A DNA stretch of 58,020 nucleotides from an uncultured Prevotellaceae bacterium (GCA_902781315.1 CACZIT010000019.1:1-58020); one strand, 5' to 3'; numbered from the stretch's first letter, positions 1 to 8,257 are shown. Notes: generated by a model from the letters alone, not told the origin. Numbers and translations are program-made.

Positions 1-471
1 GCAAACCTACAGCAACTGCCTAGAGGGTGGCGAAACTGCAACCCGGGCAATATCAAGAAGAGTGCCGAACGCTTCCGAGGCGAGGTGGACGGCCTGGACG
101 CGGTCTTCAAGACCTTCCGTTCGATGGCGTGGGGATTCCGCGCCCTGTTTATGATTCTGCACACCTACATCGTAAAGTACAACCTGCGCACCATCCGACA
201 AATCGTTGAACGGTGGGCACCCAGCGGAGAGAACAACACCGAGGACTACATCTACACGCTCTGCGAAAAAATGCAGATGGAGGACGACGACGAACTGCAC
301 TTCACGCCCATCACCATGCCGCGGCTCGCAACGGCCATCGCCACCATCGAGTGTGGCCGCGCCCCGAAGCGCGCCGACGTGGAGTTGGGATGGAGTCTGT
401 GCGAGAAGGATTTGAGGGAAATCAATCGGAGGAAGATACGCAACCTGCCTCCGATTGAAGGATTGAAATAG
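1..471 (+). CDS. Structural protein P5-like (phage/mobile-element lysozyme-like) protein, 5' end outside window
   Basis: The frame is open from the first base of the window, so the gene begins upstream; the first in-window start-like codon, a GTG at 85, lies inside the conserved part and is not the real start. The visible protein opens with a RGWRNCNPGNIKKS segment followed by a GEVDGLDAVFKTFRSMAWGFRA stretch split here only for reading, then TIRQIVERWAPSGENNTEDY. The pattern of an N-P-G-N motif, an aromatic-rich F-x-S-M-A-x-G-x-R-A block and an ERWAP-ENNT block is typical of proteins annotated as structural protein P5 in Bacteroidales prophages and mobile islands, thought to be peptidoglycan-degrading. 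About 156 residues are visible. Family assignment is by recognition of these motifs; the role in this genome is inference. It could be a prophage remnant or a stand-alone cargo gene. Confidence 0.7.
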   Translation, partial: ANLQQLPRGWRNCNPGNIKKSAERFRGEVDGLDAVFKTFRSMAWGFRALFMILHTYIVKYNLRTIRQIVERWAPSGENNTEDYIYTLCEKMQMEDDDELHFTPITMPRLATAIATIECGRAPKRADVELGWSLCEKDLREINRRKIRNLPPIEGLK

Positions 472-554
472 CACCGCCACACGCAGTGGCAAGCGTTCTT
501 TGACTTACTGCTACAATCAATCCTCATATAAAAGCAAAAAACTTTGGTTTTTGC

Positions 555-577
555 TTTGCATTTCGCTCACTTATTCG
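555..577 (+). repeat. Promoter-like repeat copy lacking the -7 element
   Basis: This stretch carries TTTG followed by the 19-nt spacer ending in GCTCACTTATTCG, the same words found inside the dapA promoter at 606-637 and the DUF4494 promoter at 15670-15700. Here the position of the -7 element reads TCGCCGAG, so it is probably not an active promoter. The rest of the 472-657 gap holds only A/T-rich sequence. Confidence 0.55.
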
Positions 578-605
578 TCGCCGAGCGCGGAAAAACTCAA
601 ATAAA

Positions 606-637
606 TTTGGTATTTCGCTCACTTATTCGTATCTTTG
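606..637 (+). promoter_or_regulatory. Bacteroidetes-type promoter of dapA
   Basis: TTTG at 606-609, a 20-nt spacer and TATCTTTG at 630-637 match the Bacteroidetes primary promoter form (TTTG, 19-20 nt, TAnnTTTG). The dapA ATG lies about 20 nt downstream. The spacer contains the repeated word TTTCGCTCACTTATTCG. Confidence 0.75.
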
Positions 638-657
638 CAGAAAAATAAGGATTTGTT

Positions 658-1542
658 ATGGCTGCAAACATCTTCAAAGGGTTGGGCATCGCCCTCGTCA
701 CCCCCTTCCATGCCAATGGCTCGATAGACTTCGAGGCCCTGGACAGACTGATTGACTACCAGTTGGAAAACGACACTGACTTCTTCTGCATTCTCGGCAC
801 GACGGCCGAGACACCTTGCCTGACGGCTGACGAACGGCAGCAGGTGAAAGAGTTCTGCGTGAAGAAAATTGCCGGACGTGTGCCCATTCTGATGGGCTGC
901 GGTAGCAACAACACGCGGGCCTTGGTGGAGGAGCTGGGCTCGCTCAACCTGACGGGCATCGACGGCGTGCTGAGCGTGTGTCCCTACTACAACAAGCCGT
1001 CGCAGGAAGGCCTCTACCAGCACTTCCGCGCCGTGGCGGCTGCCTCGCCGCTGCCTGTGGTGCTCTACAACGTGCCGGGCCGCACGGGCATCAACCTGCG
1101 CGCCGAGACCACGGTGCGGTTGGCTACCGACTGCCCGAACATCGTGGCTGTGAAGGAGGCCAGCGGTTCGCTGGAACAGGTGGACGAGATCATCAAACTG
1201 AAGCCTGACCACTTCGAGGTGCTGAGCGGCGACGACGCACTGGCCTTCCCGATGATTGCCAGCGGAGCCGCCGGCGTAATCTCGGTCATCGGCAACGCGC
1301 TGCCACGCGAGTTCTCGCGCATGATTCGCCTGGAGTTCCGCGGCGAGTATGAGCCAGCACGCAAGATTCACCACCAGTTTACGGAGCTGTACAAACTGCT
1401 GTTCGTCGACGGCAATCCTGCCGGCGTGAAGGCATTGCTTCACGAAATGGGCTTCATCGAGAACGAACTGCGCCTGCCCCTGGTGCCCACGCGTGTGAGC
1501 ACGGTGCAGAAGATGAGTGAAATCTTGAGGGAATTAAGATAG
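658..1542 (+). CDS. dapA: 4-hydroxy-tetrahydrodipicolinate synthase
   Basis: The protein condenses pyruvate with aspartate semialdehyde in the first committed step of lysine and diaminopimelate synthesis in the cytosol. It has 294 residues, the normal length for the family. The GTTAETP motif (about 48-54), the catalytic tyrosine in VLYNVPGRTG (Y137) and the Schiff-base lysine in VAVKEASGS (K166) are all present, as is the SVCPYYNKPSQEG loop. The ATG at 658 is about 20 nt after a consensus promoter. It stands alone on the plus strand and converges with truA, 21 nt away. Confidence 0.97.
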   Translation: MAANIFKGLGIALVTPFHANGSIDFEALDRLIDYQLENDTDFFCILGTTAETPCLTADERQQVKEFCVKKIAGRVPILMGCGSNNTRALVEELGSLNLTGIDGVLSVCPYYNKPSQEGLYQHFRAVAAASPLPVVLYNVPGRTGINLRAETTVRLATDCPNIVAVKEASGSLEQVDEIIKLKPDHFEVLSGDDALAFPMIASGAAGVISVIGNALPREFSRMIRLEFRGEYEPARKIHHQFTELYKLLFVDGNPAGVKALLHEMGFIENELRLPLVPTRVSTVQKMSEILRELR

Positions 1543-1563
1543 TGTTTTTTTGAGGAGAAGGGC

Positions 1564-2322
1564 TCAAGCCCCATATAGAATCTCTACCAGATAGAGGGCA
1601 TGCGCCGGCATGCTCTCGCCTGCCTGACTGCGACTATGGCTGAGCACGGCCTGACGGAACTGCTCAAGCGACATGCGATGGCGCCCCACTTCGACGAGGG
1701 TACCCACGACGGCGCGCACCATGTTGCGAAGGAAGCGGTTGGCAGTGATCTCGAAGCGCCACTCTGTAGGCGAGAGTTGGCGCCACTGGGCATGGGTGAG
1801 CCGGCAGAATGTGGTCTTCACGTCGGCACCGGCCTTGCAGAATGCGGCAAAGTCCTGTTGCGACAGCAGCCACTGGGCAGCCTCGTTCATGAGCTGGAAA
1901 TCGAGCTGGTAGTGGGTTTCCCAGGAATAATGGCGAAGGAAGGGGTCTTTAGTGGTATGCAGATAGTAATGGTACGTGCGCGAAGTGGCGCTGAAACGCG
2001 CGTGCATGTCGGAAGCCACTGCCTCGACGCGCTGCACGGCGATGTCGGCGGGCAGGATGCGATTGAGCCGGTAGGCCAACTGCTGGCCGTAGGCGGCGAG
2101 GTCGGCAGGGAGGGAGACTTGCGGATGGTCGAAGTGGGCCACCATCATGCGTGCGTGGACACCGGCATCGGTACGACCTGCTCCGACCACCTCTACAGGT
2201 TGCCGGAGCAATGTGGTGAGCGCCTGCTGGAGCCGCTCTTGGACGGAGATGCCGTTGGGCTGAATCTGCCAGCCGTGATAGGCAGTACCGTCGAAAGAAA
2301 GGGTGATGAAAAACCGCTGCAC
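1564..2322 (-). CDS. truA: tRNA pseudouridine(38-40) synthase TruA
   Basis: TruA isomerises uridines at positions 38-40 of the anticodon stem-loop. The start is a GTG at 2322, four bases after the stop of the upstream gene; it gives 252 residues, the usual size, beginning QRFFITLSFDGTAYHGWQ. Longer versions of this frame run into the upstream gene and are not plausible. The catalytic aspartate lies in GAGRTDAGVHA (D52). The gene is last in a tightly packed minus-strand run with a Spy-like protein, an anti-sigma-like protein, an ECF sigma factor and an L,D-transpeptidase, so it may be read through from that unit; a functional link is not implied. Confidence 0.95.
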   Translation of the reverse strand: MQRFFITLSFDGTAYHGWQIQPNGISVQERLQQALTTLLRQPVEVVGAGRTDAGVHARMMVAHFDHPQVSLPADLAAYGQQLAYRLNRILPADIAVQRVEAVASDMHARFSATSRTYHYYLHTTKDPFLRHYSWETHYQLDFQLMNEAAQWLLSQQDFAAFCKAGADVKTTFCRLTHAQWRQLSPTEWRFEITANRFLRNMVRAVVGTLVEVGRHRMSLEQFRQAVLSHSRSQAGESMPAHALYLVEILYGA

Positions 2323-2326
2323 GATG

Positions 2327-2761
2327 CTATCTCTTCTGCTGCGGTTTGGCCATGCGGCGGAAGGCCTGACGATGGAACTTCTCCTCGGCACGGAGAATCT
2401 TGAACACCTTGCCTGCGGGCAGCAACTGCATGAAGCGGTTGTGGTACTGCTGCTGCACCTCCTTGATCTGAAGATCGCACTGGTCGCGCTCCTCAATGGC
2501 TTCCTTGCAGGCTTTATCGTCGCGGGTGTCCATGTGGTGGTAGCGGCGCATCTGAGCGAAGAACATGCGCTGCTTCTTGAGCATCTCGCGATAGACAGGG
2601 AAGAACTGGGCTGCCTCCTGCGGTGTGAGGGCTGCCTCGGTGGTGATGAACTGTTCGAGATCGGCGTCGAACTTGGCTGGGTCGAACTTGGGTCTCGGCT
2701 GCGCCTGCACCGAGAGTGCCAGCAGCGCGAGAAGCAATATGGATAATATTTTCTTCTTCAT
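2327..2761 (-). CDS. Small periplasmic helical protein, Spy/CpxP-like by shape
   Basis: The 144-residue product starts MKKKILSILLLALLALSVQA, a clear Sec signal peptide cleaved after AQA/QAQ. The remainder is charged and helical, rich in Arg, Lys, Gln and Met, and contains an LTPQEAAQFFPVYREM segment resembling the LTxxQ repeats of Spy/CpxP-type periplasmic chaperones. I chose the ATG at 2761, because the longer reading frame adds residues that would bury the signal peptide. It sits 13 nt after the putative anti-sigma gene and 4 nt before truA. A role in envelope stress next to a sigma/anti-sigma pair is inferred from position; sequence similarity to Spy is weak. Confidence 0.7.
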   Translation of the reverse strand: MKKKILSILLLALLALSVQAQPRPKFDPAKFDADLEQFITTEAALTPQEAAQFFPVYREMLKKQRMFFAQMRRYHHMDTRDDKACKEAIEERDQCDLQIKEVQQQYHNRFMQLLPAGKVFKILRAEEKFHRQAFRRMAKPQQKR

Positions 2762-2774
2762 GGCACAACGAACT

Positions 2775-3158
2775 TTAATTTCCGGAAACATAAGCATACA
2801 TATCGCCCACATCAATCATGGCATAGTCAGCCATCTGGTCGAACTCTGACTGGCTGACAGCCGACTGACCAGCCTGAAGCGTGGCCACCTGAGCGGCAGG
2901 CTGCTGCTCGGACGACGACGGGAGGCTGCGAGTGGCAACATTATAGAGGACAACGCCAAGGCAGGCGGCTGCGGCCACCGAGGCCAGACGTTGCCAACGG
3001 AAACGCGGGCGCATGCGAACCACTTTGGCCGACGGCTCTTCGCGCTCGGGCAGCTGCTGCATGAGCTGGTTGGCAAACTGATCGAAATAGCCTTCCGGAA
3101 CGCGGAAAGGCTGCTGCTTGCCAAACTTGCTATGGATATATTCTTCTTCTCTTTCCAT
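2775..3158 (-). CDS. Putative anti-sigma factor, single-pass membrane protein
   Basis: This 127-residue protein has a charged N-terminal region containing FRVPEGYFDQFANQLMQQLP, a basic stretch RMRPRFRWQRL, one predicted membrane segment (about 59-76, ASVAAAACLGVVLYNVA) and a C-terminal part rich in Gln, Ser and Asp. The VPEGYF segment and layout are common in Bacteroidetes proteins encoded directly after ECF sigma factors. It follows the sigma gene with a 95-nt gap. I infer that the N-terminal region binds the sigma factor at the membrane; no zinc-binding anti-sigma motif is visible. Confidence 0.65.
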   Translation of the reverse strand: MEREEEYIHSKFGKQQPFRVPEGYFDQFANQLMQQLPEREEPSAKVVRMRPRFRWQRLASVAAAACLGVVLYNVATRSLPSSSEQQPAAQVATLQAGQSAVSQSEFDQMADYAMIDVGDMYAYVSGN

Positions 3159-3253
3159 TGGTGTATTACGTTTCTTTATTCTTTTGACGCAGGGAGTTGC
3201 GAAAGGTTTAAAAATATTTTATTCTTTTTTTTTGATAAACTATCCAAGGTGGA

Positions 3254-3799
3254 TCATTCGTGGCGCCGCACATACTCAGTGATTTTCTTCACGGCGAGGT
3301 GGTAGCTGGCTTTCAGGGCTCCCTCGCTGGTGTCGAGCAGACGACTCATGTCGGAATACTTCATCTCGTCGTAGTAGCGCAGGTTGAACACCGTGCGCTG
3401 GACATCGGGCAGGTGGGCAATGGCTTCCTGCAGCAATGCCTGGGCAGCGTCGCCGTCGAAATAGTCGTCGGCCATGAGGCGATTAGAGACGGAAAGGTCT
3501 TCGTCGGCACTGACAGCCGAGGCAGTCTTCTGGCGGCGCAGGAAGTCGAGCGACTCATTAATGGCAATACGATAGAGCCACGTGGAGATTTTCGACTTCT
3601 GCTGGAAGTCGCCGAGGTTGTTCCAGGCCTTCAGGAAAACATTCTGCAGAACATCGTTGGCATCCTCATGATTGAGCACGATACGACGCACCTTCCAGTA
3701 GAGCTGTTCGCTGTACTGGCTGACAACCATTGAGAACGCTTGCCGTTGCGTCTTGGGGTCGGTGAGCATGGCCACGATGGCCTTTTCGTCGTACTTCAT
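3254..3799 (-). CDS. ECF-type RNA polymerase sigma factor
   Basis: The 181-residue protein has the two-domain layout of an extracytoplasmic-function sigma factor. Region 2 runs from about 23 to 85 and includes HEDANDVLQNVFLKAWNNL and the STWLYRIAINESLDFLRR segment; region 4 runs from about 120 to 178 and includes LPDVQRTVFNLRYYDEMKYS and a helix-turn-helix. The ATG overlaps the stop of the L,D-transpeptidase gene as ATGA, which fixes the start and implies translational coupling. The following gene encodes a putative membrane anti-sigma factor. The coupling to a peptidoglycan cross-linking enzyme suggests a cell-envelope stress regulon, which is inference. Confidence 0.93.
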   Translation of the reverse strand: MKYDEKAIVAMLTDPKTQRQAFSMVVSQYSEQLYWKVRRIVLNHEDANDVLQNVFLKAWNNLGDFQQKSKISTWLYRIAINESLDFLRRQKTASAVSADEDLSVSNRLMADDYFDGDAAQALLQEAIAHLPDVQRTVFNLRYYDEMKYSDMSRLLDTSEGALKASYHLAVKKITEYVRRHE

Positions 3800-5388
3800 T
3801 GATTGAGATAGGATTTGAGATTCGCATAGATGACGCGGTCGTAGCCGTAGACATCGGCACATCGATGAAACTCGCCACGAGGATCCTCGAAAAGAGTGTA
3901 ATAAGTCAGGAACAGGGGCACCTCTGGATCGAGGTGGTGGCTGCTGATGAGGCGCGAACGGTCGAGGGTATCGGGGAGTTCCACGAATCCCTCCTCGTCG
4001 TCGGCCGAGGGCGGGCGACGGTTGTTGCTGCCCAGCCGGCTGACGTCGGCATGCATGGAATAGTTGATGCGATCGATGAGCTTGTCGTCTTTGTCCTGCA
4101 AGAGGAAGACGGCCAGGTCGAAGGGGTTCTGCACTCGCACGCACCCATGAGAAACGCCGCGGTCGTCGCGGCTGAAAAACGCCGGCGACGAGGTGTCGTG
4201 GAGGAAGACGGAGAAATTGTTCTCGAAGCGGAAGATGATGCGCCCGAGCGAGTTGCCTGCCCCACCCTCTTGGATGACGAGGTAGTTCTTATCCATGAGC
4301 ATGGACCAGGTGACCTTCTCGAGGTCGACGTTTTTGCCCGTGCGGCGGTTGCGCACGAAATAGTGGCGGCGCTCGAAATAGGAACGGTCGCCCACATGAC
4401 GCACTATGTCTTTCTCGATAATGCTGCGGGGGATAACCCACTGCGGATTGATGTCCATGCGGCTGATGCGGCTGGTGATGAGCGGCGTCTTGGTCTTGAA
4501 AGTGCCACAACCCACACGCATGGACATGACGCTGTCGCCATCAACGGCATAGAGTCGATAGGACGGGATGTTGACCAAGACGTATTTCTTGTGCTCGTAG
4601 GGCTGGTCGTCGAGTCGCCAGCGGCAACGCTCCAAGTTGCAAAGAATCTTCGGCCGGTCGGCGGCAGGGGTGCTGCTGTCGGCAAGCATCGCGAGCAGGC
4701 GGTGATAGAACGGATGCCGGGGCTGCAACGAACGCAGGAAGGGGCCCACACTGTCGGCAGCCACCTTACGCACGGCCTGCTCGTAGAACGACTTGTCGGC
4801 CGTGCGTAGCGGCACGTCATAGAGGCGGTGATACTCCACGTGGAGGGAGTCGCTGTCCTTCACGTCAAAATGATTGAGCACCTTTCGCGGATTGACGAAG
4901 CCGAAGCCCTGGCCGGCGGCATAGTTCATGTAGGCCTTCGTAAGATGATACTCCAGGCGGGCCAGCACGGAGTTGACGTCATTGCCCTCACCCGAGAAGT
5001 CGAGCGAGCGCAGGCGCTGGAGGTCGGACGCTATCTGGCCGACACGGAACCGCTCCTCGCTGAAGCCCATCTTCCGGACATCGGCAAGGAAAGACTGGAG
5101 GCTGTCGGCACGGCTGTCGGTGCCAAGACGGTCTATCCAGAGATAGGGGCGACGGGCAGCATAGTAGGCTCGGGCCTGGAAATCAGAAAAAGCGGAATCT
5201 TTGTCGGCACGCATCAATCGGGCTATGCGCGAACGGATGGCAGAATCGTCGACCTGCAAAGAAGAGTCGCGGAGAGCCGACAATTGAGATAACTCCAAAC
5301 TGAAGTCTGGACGGTCATCATCTTCATGGCAGGCAACAATCGCGAATGCCATGAAGAAAAAAACTGCAAATGTGGTAAGAATTCTCAA
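3796..5388 (-). CDS. L,D-transpeptidase family lipoprotein (YcbB-like)
   Basis: This 530-residue protein would form 3-3 cross-links in peptidoglycan or attach proteins to it. It begins with a lipoprotein signal ending FAIVAC (Cys at about 20), followed by an Asp-rich stretch. A scaffold region around 75-250 includes YLWIDRLG, and the YkuD catalytic domain occupies about 270-450. The catalytic signature SHGCVRV is intact, with Cys at about 416. The length and order match the YcbB-type family rather than short YkuD proteins. It starts 2 nt after the stop of a small sorting-domain protein and overlaps the ECF sigma gene by four bases. It is probably anchored in an outer or inner membrane leaflet facing the periplasm. 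Confidence 0.92.
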   Translation of the reverse strand: MRILTTFAVFFFMAFAIVACHEDDDRPDFSLELSQLSALRDSSLQVDDSAIRSRIARLMRADKDSAFSDFQARAYYAARRPYLWIDRLGTDSRADSLQSFLADVRKMGFSEERFRVGQIASDLQRLRSLDFSGEGNDVNSVLARLEYHLTKAYMNYAAGQGFGFVNPRKVLNHFDVKDSDSLHVEYHRLYDVPLRTADKSFYEQAVRKVAADSVGPFLRSLQPRHPFYHRLLAMLADSSTPAADRPKILCNLERCRWRLDDQPYEHKKYVLVNIPSYRLYAVDGDSVMSMRVGCGTFKTKTPLITSRISRMDINPQWVIPRSIIEKDIVRHVGDRSYFERRHYFVRNRRTGKNVDLEKVTWSMLMDKNYLVIQEGGAGNSLGRIIFRFENNFSVFLHDTSSPAFFSRDDRGVSHGCVRVQNPFDLAVFLLQDKDDKLIDRINYSMHADVSRLGSNNRRPPSADDEEGFVELPDTLDRSRLISSHHLDPEVPLFLTYYTLFEDPRGEFHRCADVYGYDRVIYANLKSYLNQ

Positions 5389-5390
5389 AC

Positions 5391-5699
5391 TTATCGAATA
5401 GAGACCTTGCGGACTGTCTTACCGATTTTCAGGATGTAGCATCCTTTGGGCAGGTTGAAATCGAAACGCTTGTCGTCACCATCGACCTTCACGCTCTTCA
5501 CACGCACACCTGCCACATTGTAGACGTAGAGGACTTCGCCATTAGCGCCCGTGACATGGATAACCGATTCCTCAACGGTGATGGTGATGTTCTGGAAATC
5601 GCTGTCGATGATTTCCACAGCCGGGGCTGCCATCGCCGTTGCAGGCATACCAGCAAAGAGCAATCCTGCCAAAGTGAACTTGAGTAAGTTTCTAATCAT
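5391..5699 (-). CDS. Small secreted protein consisting almost only of a C-terminal sorting-like domain
   Basis: The 102-residue product has a signal peptide ending ATAMAAP, about ten linker residues, and then a single beta-rich domain with IHVTGANGEVLYVYNVAGVR, a short basic region and the ending LPKGCYILKIGKTVRKVSIR. The G-x-x-(V/L)-x-x-x-x-(N/D)-x-x-G and P-x-G-x-Y-x-(I/V)-x-x-x pattern is that of the type A C-terminal sorting domain family seen at the ends of Bacteroidetes secreted proteins. Normally this domain follows a large cargo; here there is none. It is the first gene of the run leading to the L,D-transpeptidase and sigma factor. Function unknown. Confidence 0.7.
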   Translation of the reverse strand: MIRNLLKFTLAGLLFAGMPATAMAAPAVEIIDSDFQNITITVEESVIHVTGANGEVLYVYNVAGVRVKSVKVDGDDKRFDFNLPKGCYILKIGKTVRKVSIR

Positions 5700-5731
5700 A
5701 TACGTATACGTTTTTTATTCTTTTCTTCTTG

Positions 5732-5739
5732 CAAAGTTA
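5732..5739 (-). promoter_or_regulatory. Candidate -7 element for the 5699-to-1564 minus-strand run
   Basis: On the minus strand this reads TAACTTTG, matching TAnnTTTG, about 33 nt before the start codon at 5699. No TTTG is found at the ideal distance upstream, so the promoter assignment rests on the -7 element alone. Confidence 0.45.
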
Positions 5740-5794
5740 GGATTTTTTTCTCAAAGGAGGATGCAAGAATGGTCAAAATGGGTACGTATTAAGA

Positions 5795-6712
5795 TTATTT
5801 AACGTCAAAAACCATTCCTTCGTCGGATAAGCAAGTGTTTTCGAACACTTTGCGCGCTTCGTTGAGCAACTTTTCCTCATCCTCGTAGCGGGCACTGTAG
5901 TGGCCGAGCATCAGGCAGCCGACGCCAGCATCGCGGGCCACGAGAGCAGCCTCATGGGCTGTGCTGTGCCAATATTGCGCAGCACGGTCGGCCTGCTCCT
6001 GCGAGTAAGTGCTCTCGTGATAGAGGAGGCTGACGTTTTTAAGCAACTGATGAAGCGTGGGAATATAGCGAGTGTCGGAACAGTAGGCATAGCTGCGGGG
6101 AGGATCGGCAGGCTTGGTGAGCCGGCTGTTGGGCACCAAGGTGCCGTCGGGCATCGTCCAATCGGCCCCATTCTTGATGTTGTTGATGTGGCTGACGGGA
6201 ATTTCGTAAGCATCAATCATGTCGCGACGGATATGGGGCAACAGAGGCTTCTCCCGGAAAAGGAAGCCACAGCAGGGTATGCGGTGCTCCAAGGGAATGC
6301 TCTCGACGACAAGGCTGCGGTCGGAATAGATGGGCTGATGGCGCGTCGTGTCAACGGCATGGAAAACGACTTCGAAATCGAGGCCGAAGCAAAACATTTG
6401 CAGCTGGGCATCGAGCATGGGCTGGAGCTCGGCAGGGGCATAGACATGGAGCGGCGCCGTGCGGCCCAGCAGCCCGAACGTGGAAATCATGCCGATCAGG
6501 CCGAAGCAGTGGTCGCCATGAAGATGGGAAATGAAGACGGCCTGAATCTTGGTGAAACTGATGCGCGATCGGCGCAGAAGCACCTGCGTGCCTTCACCAC
6601 AATCGACAAGGAACAACTTCCCGCGCACCTCAACGACCTGGGCCGAGGAATTGTGTTTCAACGTGGGCAGTGCGCTGCCACAACCTAAGATATGTACTCG
6701 AAACGGTTCCAT
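5795..6712 (-). CDS. rnz: Ribonuclease Z
   Basis: This metallo-beta-lactamase-fold endonuclease removes 3' trailers from tRNA precursors. The 305-residue protein starts MEPFRVHILGCGSALPT, a typical N-terminus, and contains the zinc-binding motif HLHGDH at 63-68 preceded by the conserved DCGEGTQ block. Later features include the LEHRIPCCGF segment, the SDTRY motif, a HESTY motif and the final GHYSARY metal ligand region. The ATG at 6712 is preferred because the upstream extension would run through the stop region of the neighbouring lipoprotein gene. It is the last gene of a minus-strand run mazG - lipoprotein - rnz. Confidence 0.95.
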   Translation of the reverse strand: MEPFRVHILGCGSALPTLKHNSSAQVVEVRGKLFLVDCGEGTQVLLRRSRISFTKIQAVFISHLHGDHCFGLIGMISTFGLLGRTAPLHVYAPAELQPMLDAQLQMFCFGLDFEVVFHAVDTTRHQPIYSDRSLVVESIPLEHRIPCCGFLFREKPLLPHIRRDMIDAYEIPVSHINNIKNGADWTMPDGTLVPNSRLTKPADPPRSYAYCSDTRYIPTLHQLLKNVSLLYHESTYSQEQADRAAQYWHSTAHEAALVARDAGVGCLMLGHYSARYEDEEKLLNEARKVFENTCLSDEGMVFDVK

Positions 6713-6728
6713 CAGAAAACACAAATCA

Positions 6729-7295
6729 TCATTGGGCGCGCTTGTAGACGAAGATGCCCTGGCTGTTTTCAATATAGAGGCTGTCGGCCCCGAGTTCCAC
6801 GATGTCGAACGTGTCGGTGTTGAGCAGCAGGCGCCCATTCAGGATTTTCCACGACACCCACGGGTTGCTCTCGGCTTCTACATTCGAATTGACCATGCCT
6901 CCTTCAACAATCTCGAAGTTCTTATCAAGGCTGGTCCACTTGCCAAGAAGCGTGGTGAGATTGATGACGCGCTTGGCAACGAGTCCGCCGTCGGCTTCCT
7001 TGCCCATCACAGCCATGCGGTCGCCCACCATCATGCCACCCAGAATATCGGCATCTTCCTCCACACGCATGGTATAGTAGAGCGTGTCGCCGCCATCTGT
7101 GACCAGCTCGAGGGTATGCATGGCAGTACCCTCGCCACAAACGCCATAAATGGTAGAGTCGATTTCCATCACTTCCTGTATGGCGACGGAGTCTGAGTCA
7201 ACGGCATCCTGCTCGGGCTTTGCCGTCTGCCGGCATCCCACTGAGACTACCCCGACAAGCATCATGGCCATCAATAAATAGACGAGTCTTTTCAT
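6729..7295 (-). CDS. Lipocalin-like lipoprotein of unknown function
   Basis: The 188-residue product has a lipoprotein signal ending VVSVGC (Cys at 21) followed by an acidic linker. The C-terminal half contains a LGKWTS motif followed by alternating beta strands (WKILNGRLLLNTDTFDIVEL), the look of the lipocalin-like domains common in Bacteroidetes lipoproteins. The middle part (about 50-110) is also beta-rich, with a GDTLYYTMRVEEDADI segment. It lies between mazG (28 nt) and rnz (16 nt). No catalytic residues are recognisable; a ligand-binding or stress-related envelope role is only a guess. Confidence 0.6.
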   Translation of the reverse strand: MKRLVYLLMAMMLVGVVSVGCRQTAKPEQDAVDSDSVAIQEVMEIDSTIYGVCGEGTAMHTLELVTDGGDTLYYTMRVEEDADILGGMMVGDRMAVMGKEADGGLVAKRVINLTTLLGKWTSLDKNFEIVEGGMVNSNVEAESNPWVSWKILNGRLLLNTDTFDIVELGADSLYIENSQGIFVYKRAQ

Positions 7296-7323
7296 GATTA
7301 TTTCTCTTTTGTTTCAACCTTGA

Positions 7324-8208
7324 TTATCCTACGTTTTCAGACTGGCTGCGCTCTTTCCGCTTTGCCTCTTCCCAAAGTTCATCCATTTCTTGTAATGTCA
7401 TATCCGTCAATGGTTTACCGACTCTGATGGAATGCTCCTCGACATAATTGAAACGACGTATAAACTTTTGGTTGGTATGCTCGAGCGCATTGTCAGGATT
7501 GAGCTTGTAAAGACGGGCTGCATTGATAACCGAGAAGAGGAAATCGCCCAACTCGCGAGTGGAGTTTTCGCGGTCGTCTCTCTGCAGTTCGGCTTCCAGT
7601 TCATCGAGTTCCTCGCGCACCTTTTTCCACACGTCCTGACGGTCTTCCCAGTCGAAGCCCACATTGCGGGCTTTGTCCTGAATGCGATAAGCCTTGATGA
7701 GCGAAGGCAGCGAATTGGGAACGCCCGAGAGCACCCGCTTGTTGCCGTCTTTCTCCTTCAACTTGATTTGTTCCCAGTTTTCCAGCACCTGACCGACGGT
7801 CTTTGCCTTGGAGAACTCCGACGTGTCCGTATCCTCCGAGTCGTCGGGCACATACGGCAGAGGACGGGGATGCTCGGCCCCAACTTGCGAAGGATGATAA
7901 ACATGGGGATGACGAAAGATAAGCTTATCGGCCGAACGGTTGCAGACATCGACGATGTCGAAGTCGCCTTGCTCCTCGCCGATGCGGGCATAGAAGCAAA
8001 TGTGCAACAGAACGTCACCCAGTTCCTTACAGATTTCGTTTTTATCGTCCTTCATGAGGGCATCAGCCAGCTCGAAGGTCTCCTCGATTGTGTTCGGACG
8101 CAGACTCTCGTTGGTTTGCTTTCTGTCCCAAGGACAATTCTCCCTGAGCGCGTCCAAAACATCGAGATAGCGCCCGAAAGCCGCCATTTTTTCTTCTTTT
8201 GTGTGCAT
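7324..8208 (-). CDS. mazG: Nucleoside triphosphate pyrophosphohydrolase MazG
   Basis: MazG hydrolyses non-canonical and excess nucleoside triphosphates to monophosphates. The protein of 294 residues carries two MazG domains. The first has CPWDRKQTNESL and EETFELADAL followed by KELGDVLLHICFYA; the second has KVREELDELEAEL followed by RELGDFLFSVINAARL, giving the acidic E-x-x-E and E-x-x-D metal ligands of each. I place the start at the ATG at 8208 (MHTKEEKM), since the longer version begins inside the promoter region. It diverges from valS and probably shares the control region 8209-8307. Confidence 0.94.
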   Translation of the reverse strand: MHTKEEKMAAFGRYLDVLDALRENCPWDRKQTNESLRPNTIEETFELADALMKDDKNEICKELGDVLLHICFYARIGEEQGDFDIVDVCNRSADKLIFRHPHVYHPSQVGAEHPRPLPYVPDDSEDTDTSEFSKAKTVGQVLENWEQIKLKEKDGNKRVLSGVPNSLPSLIKAYRIQDKARNVGFDWEDRQDVWKKVREELDELEAELQRDDRENSTRELGDFLFSVINAARLYKLNPDNALEHTNQKFIRRFNYVEEHSIRVGKPLTDMTLQEMDELWEEAKRKERSQSENVG

Positions 8209-8227
8209 GTTAGAATATTTAATACTG

Positions 8228-8235
8228 CAAAAGTA
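8228..8235 (-). promoter_or_regulatory. Candidate -7 element for mazG
   Basis: The minus strand reads TACTTTTG here, matching TAnnTTTG, 20 nt before the mazG start. A clear TTTG upstream is not seen at the right spacing. Confidence 0.45.
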
Positions 8236-8257
8236 CAAATTTTTCCCGAAAATTTTG

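Noticed and set aside
3799-4809. Plus-strand frame of about 336 codons opposite the L,D-transpeptidase
   Set aside because: The minus-strand frame carries the intact SHGCVRV catalytic site; the plus product is Val/Glu/His-rich without motifs.
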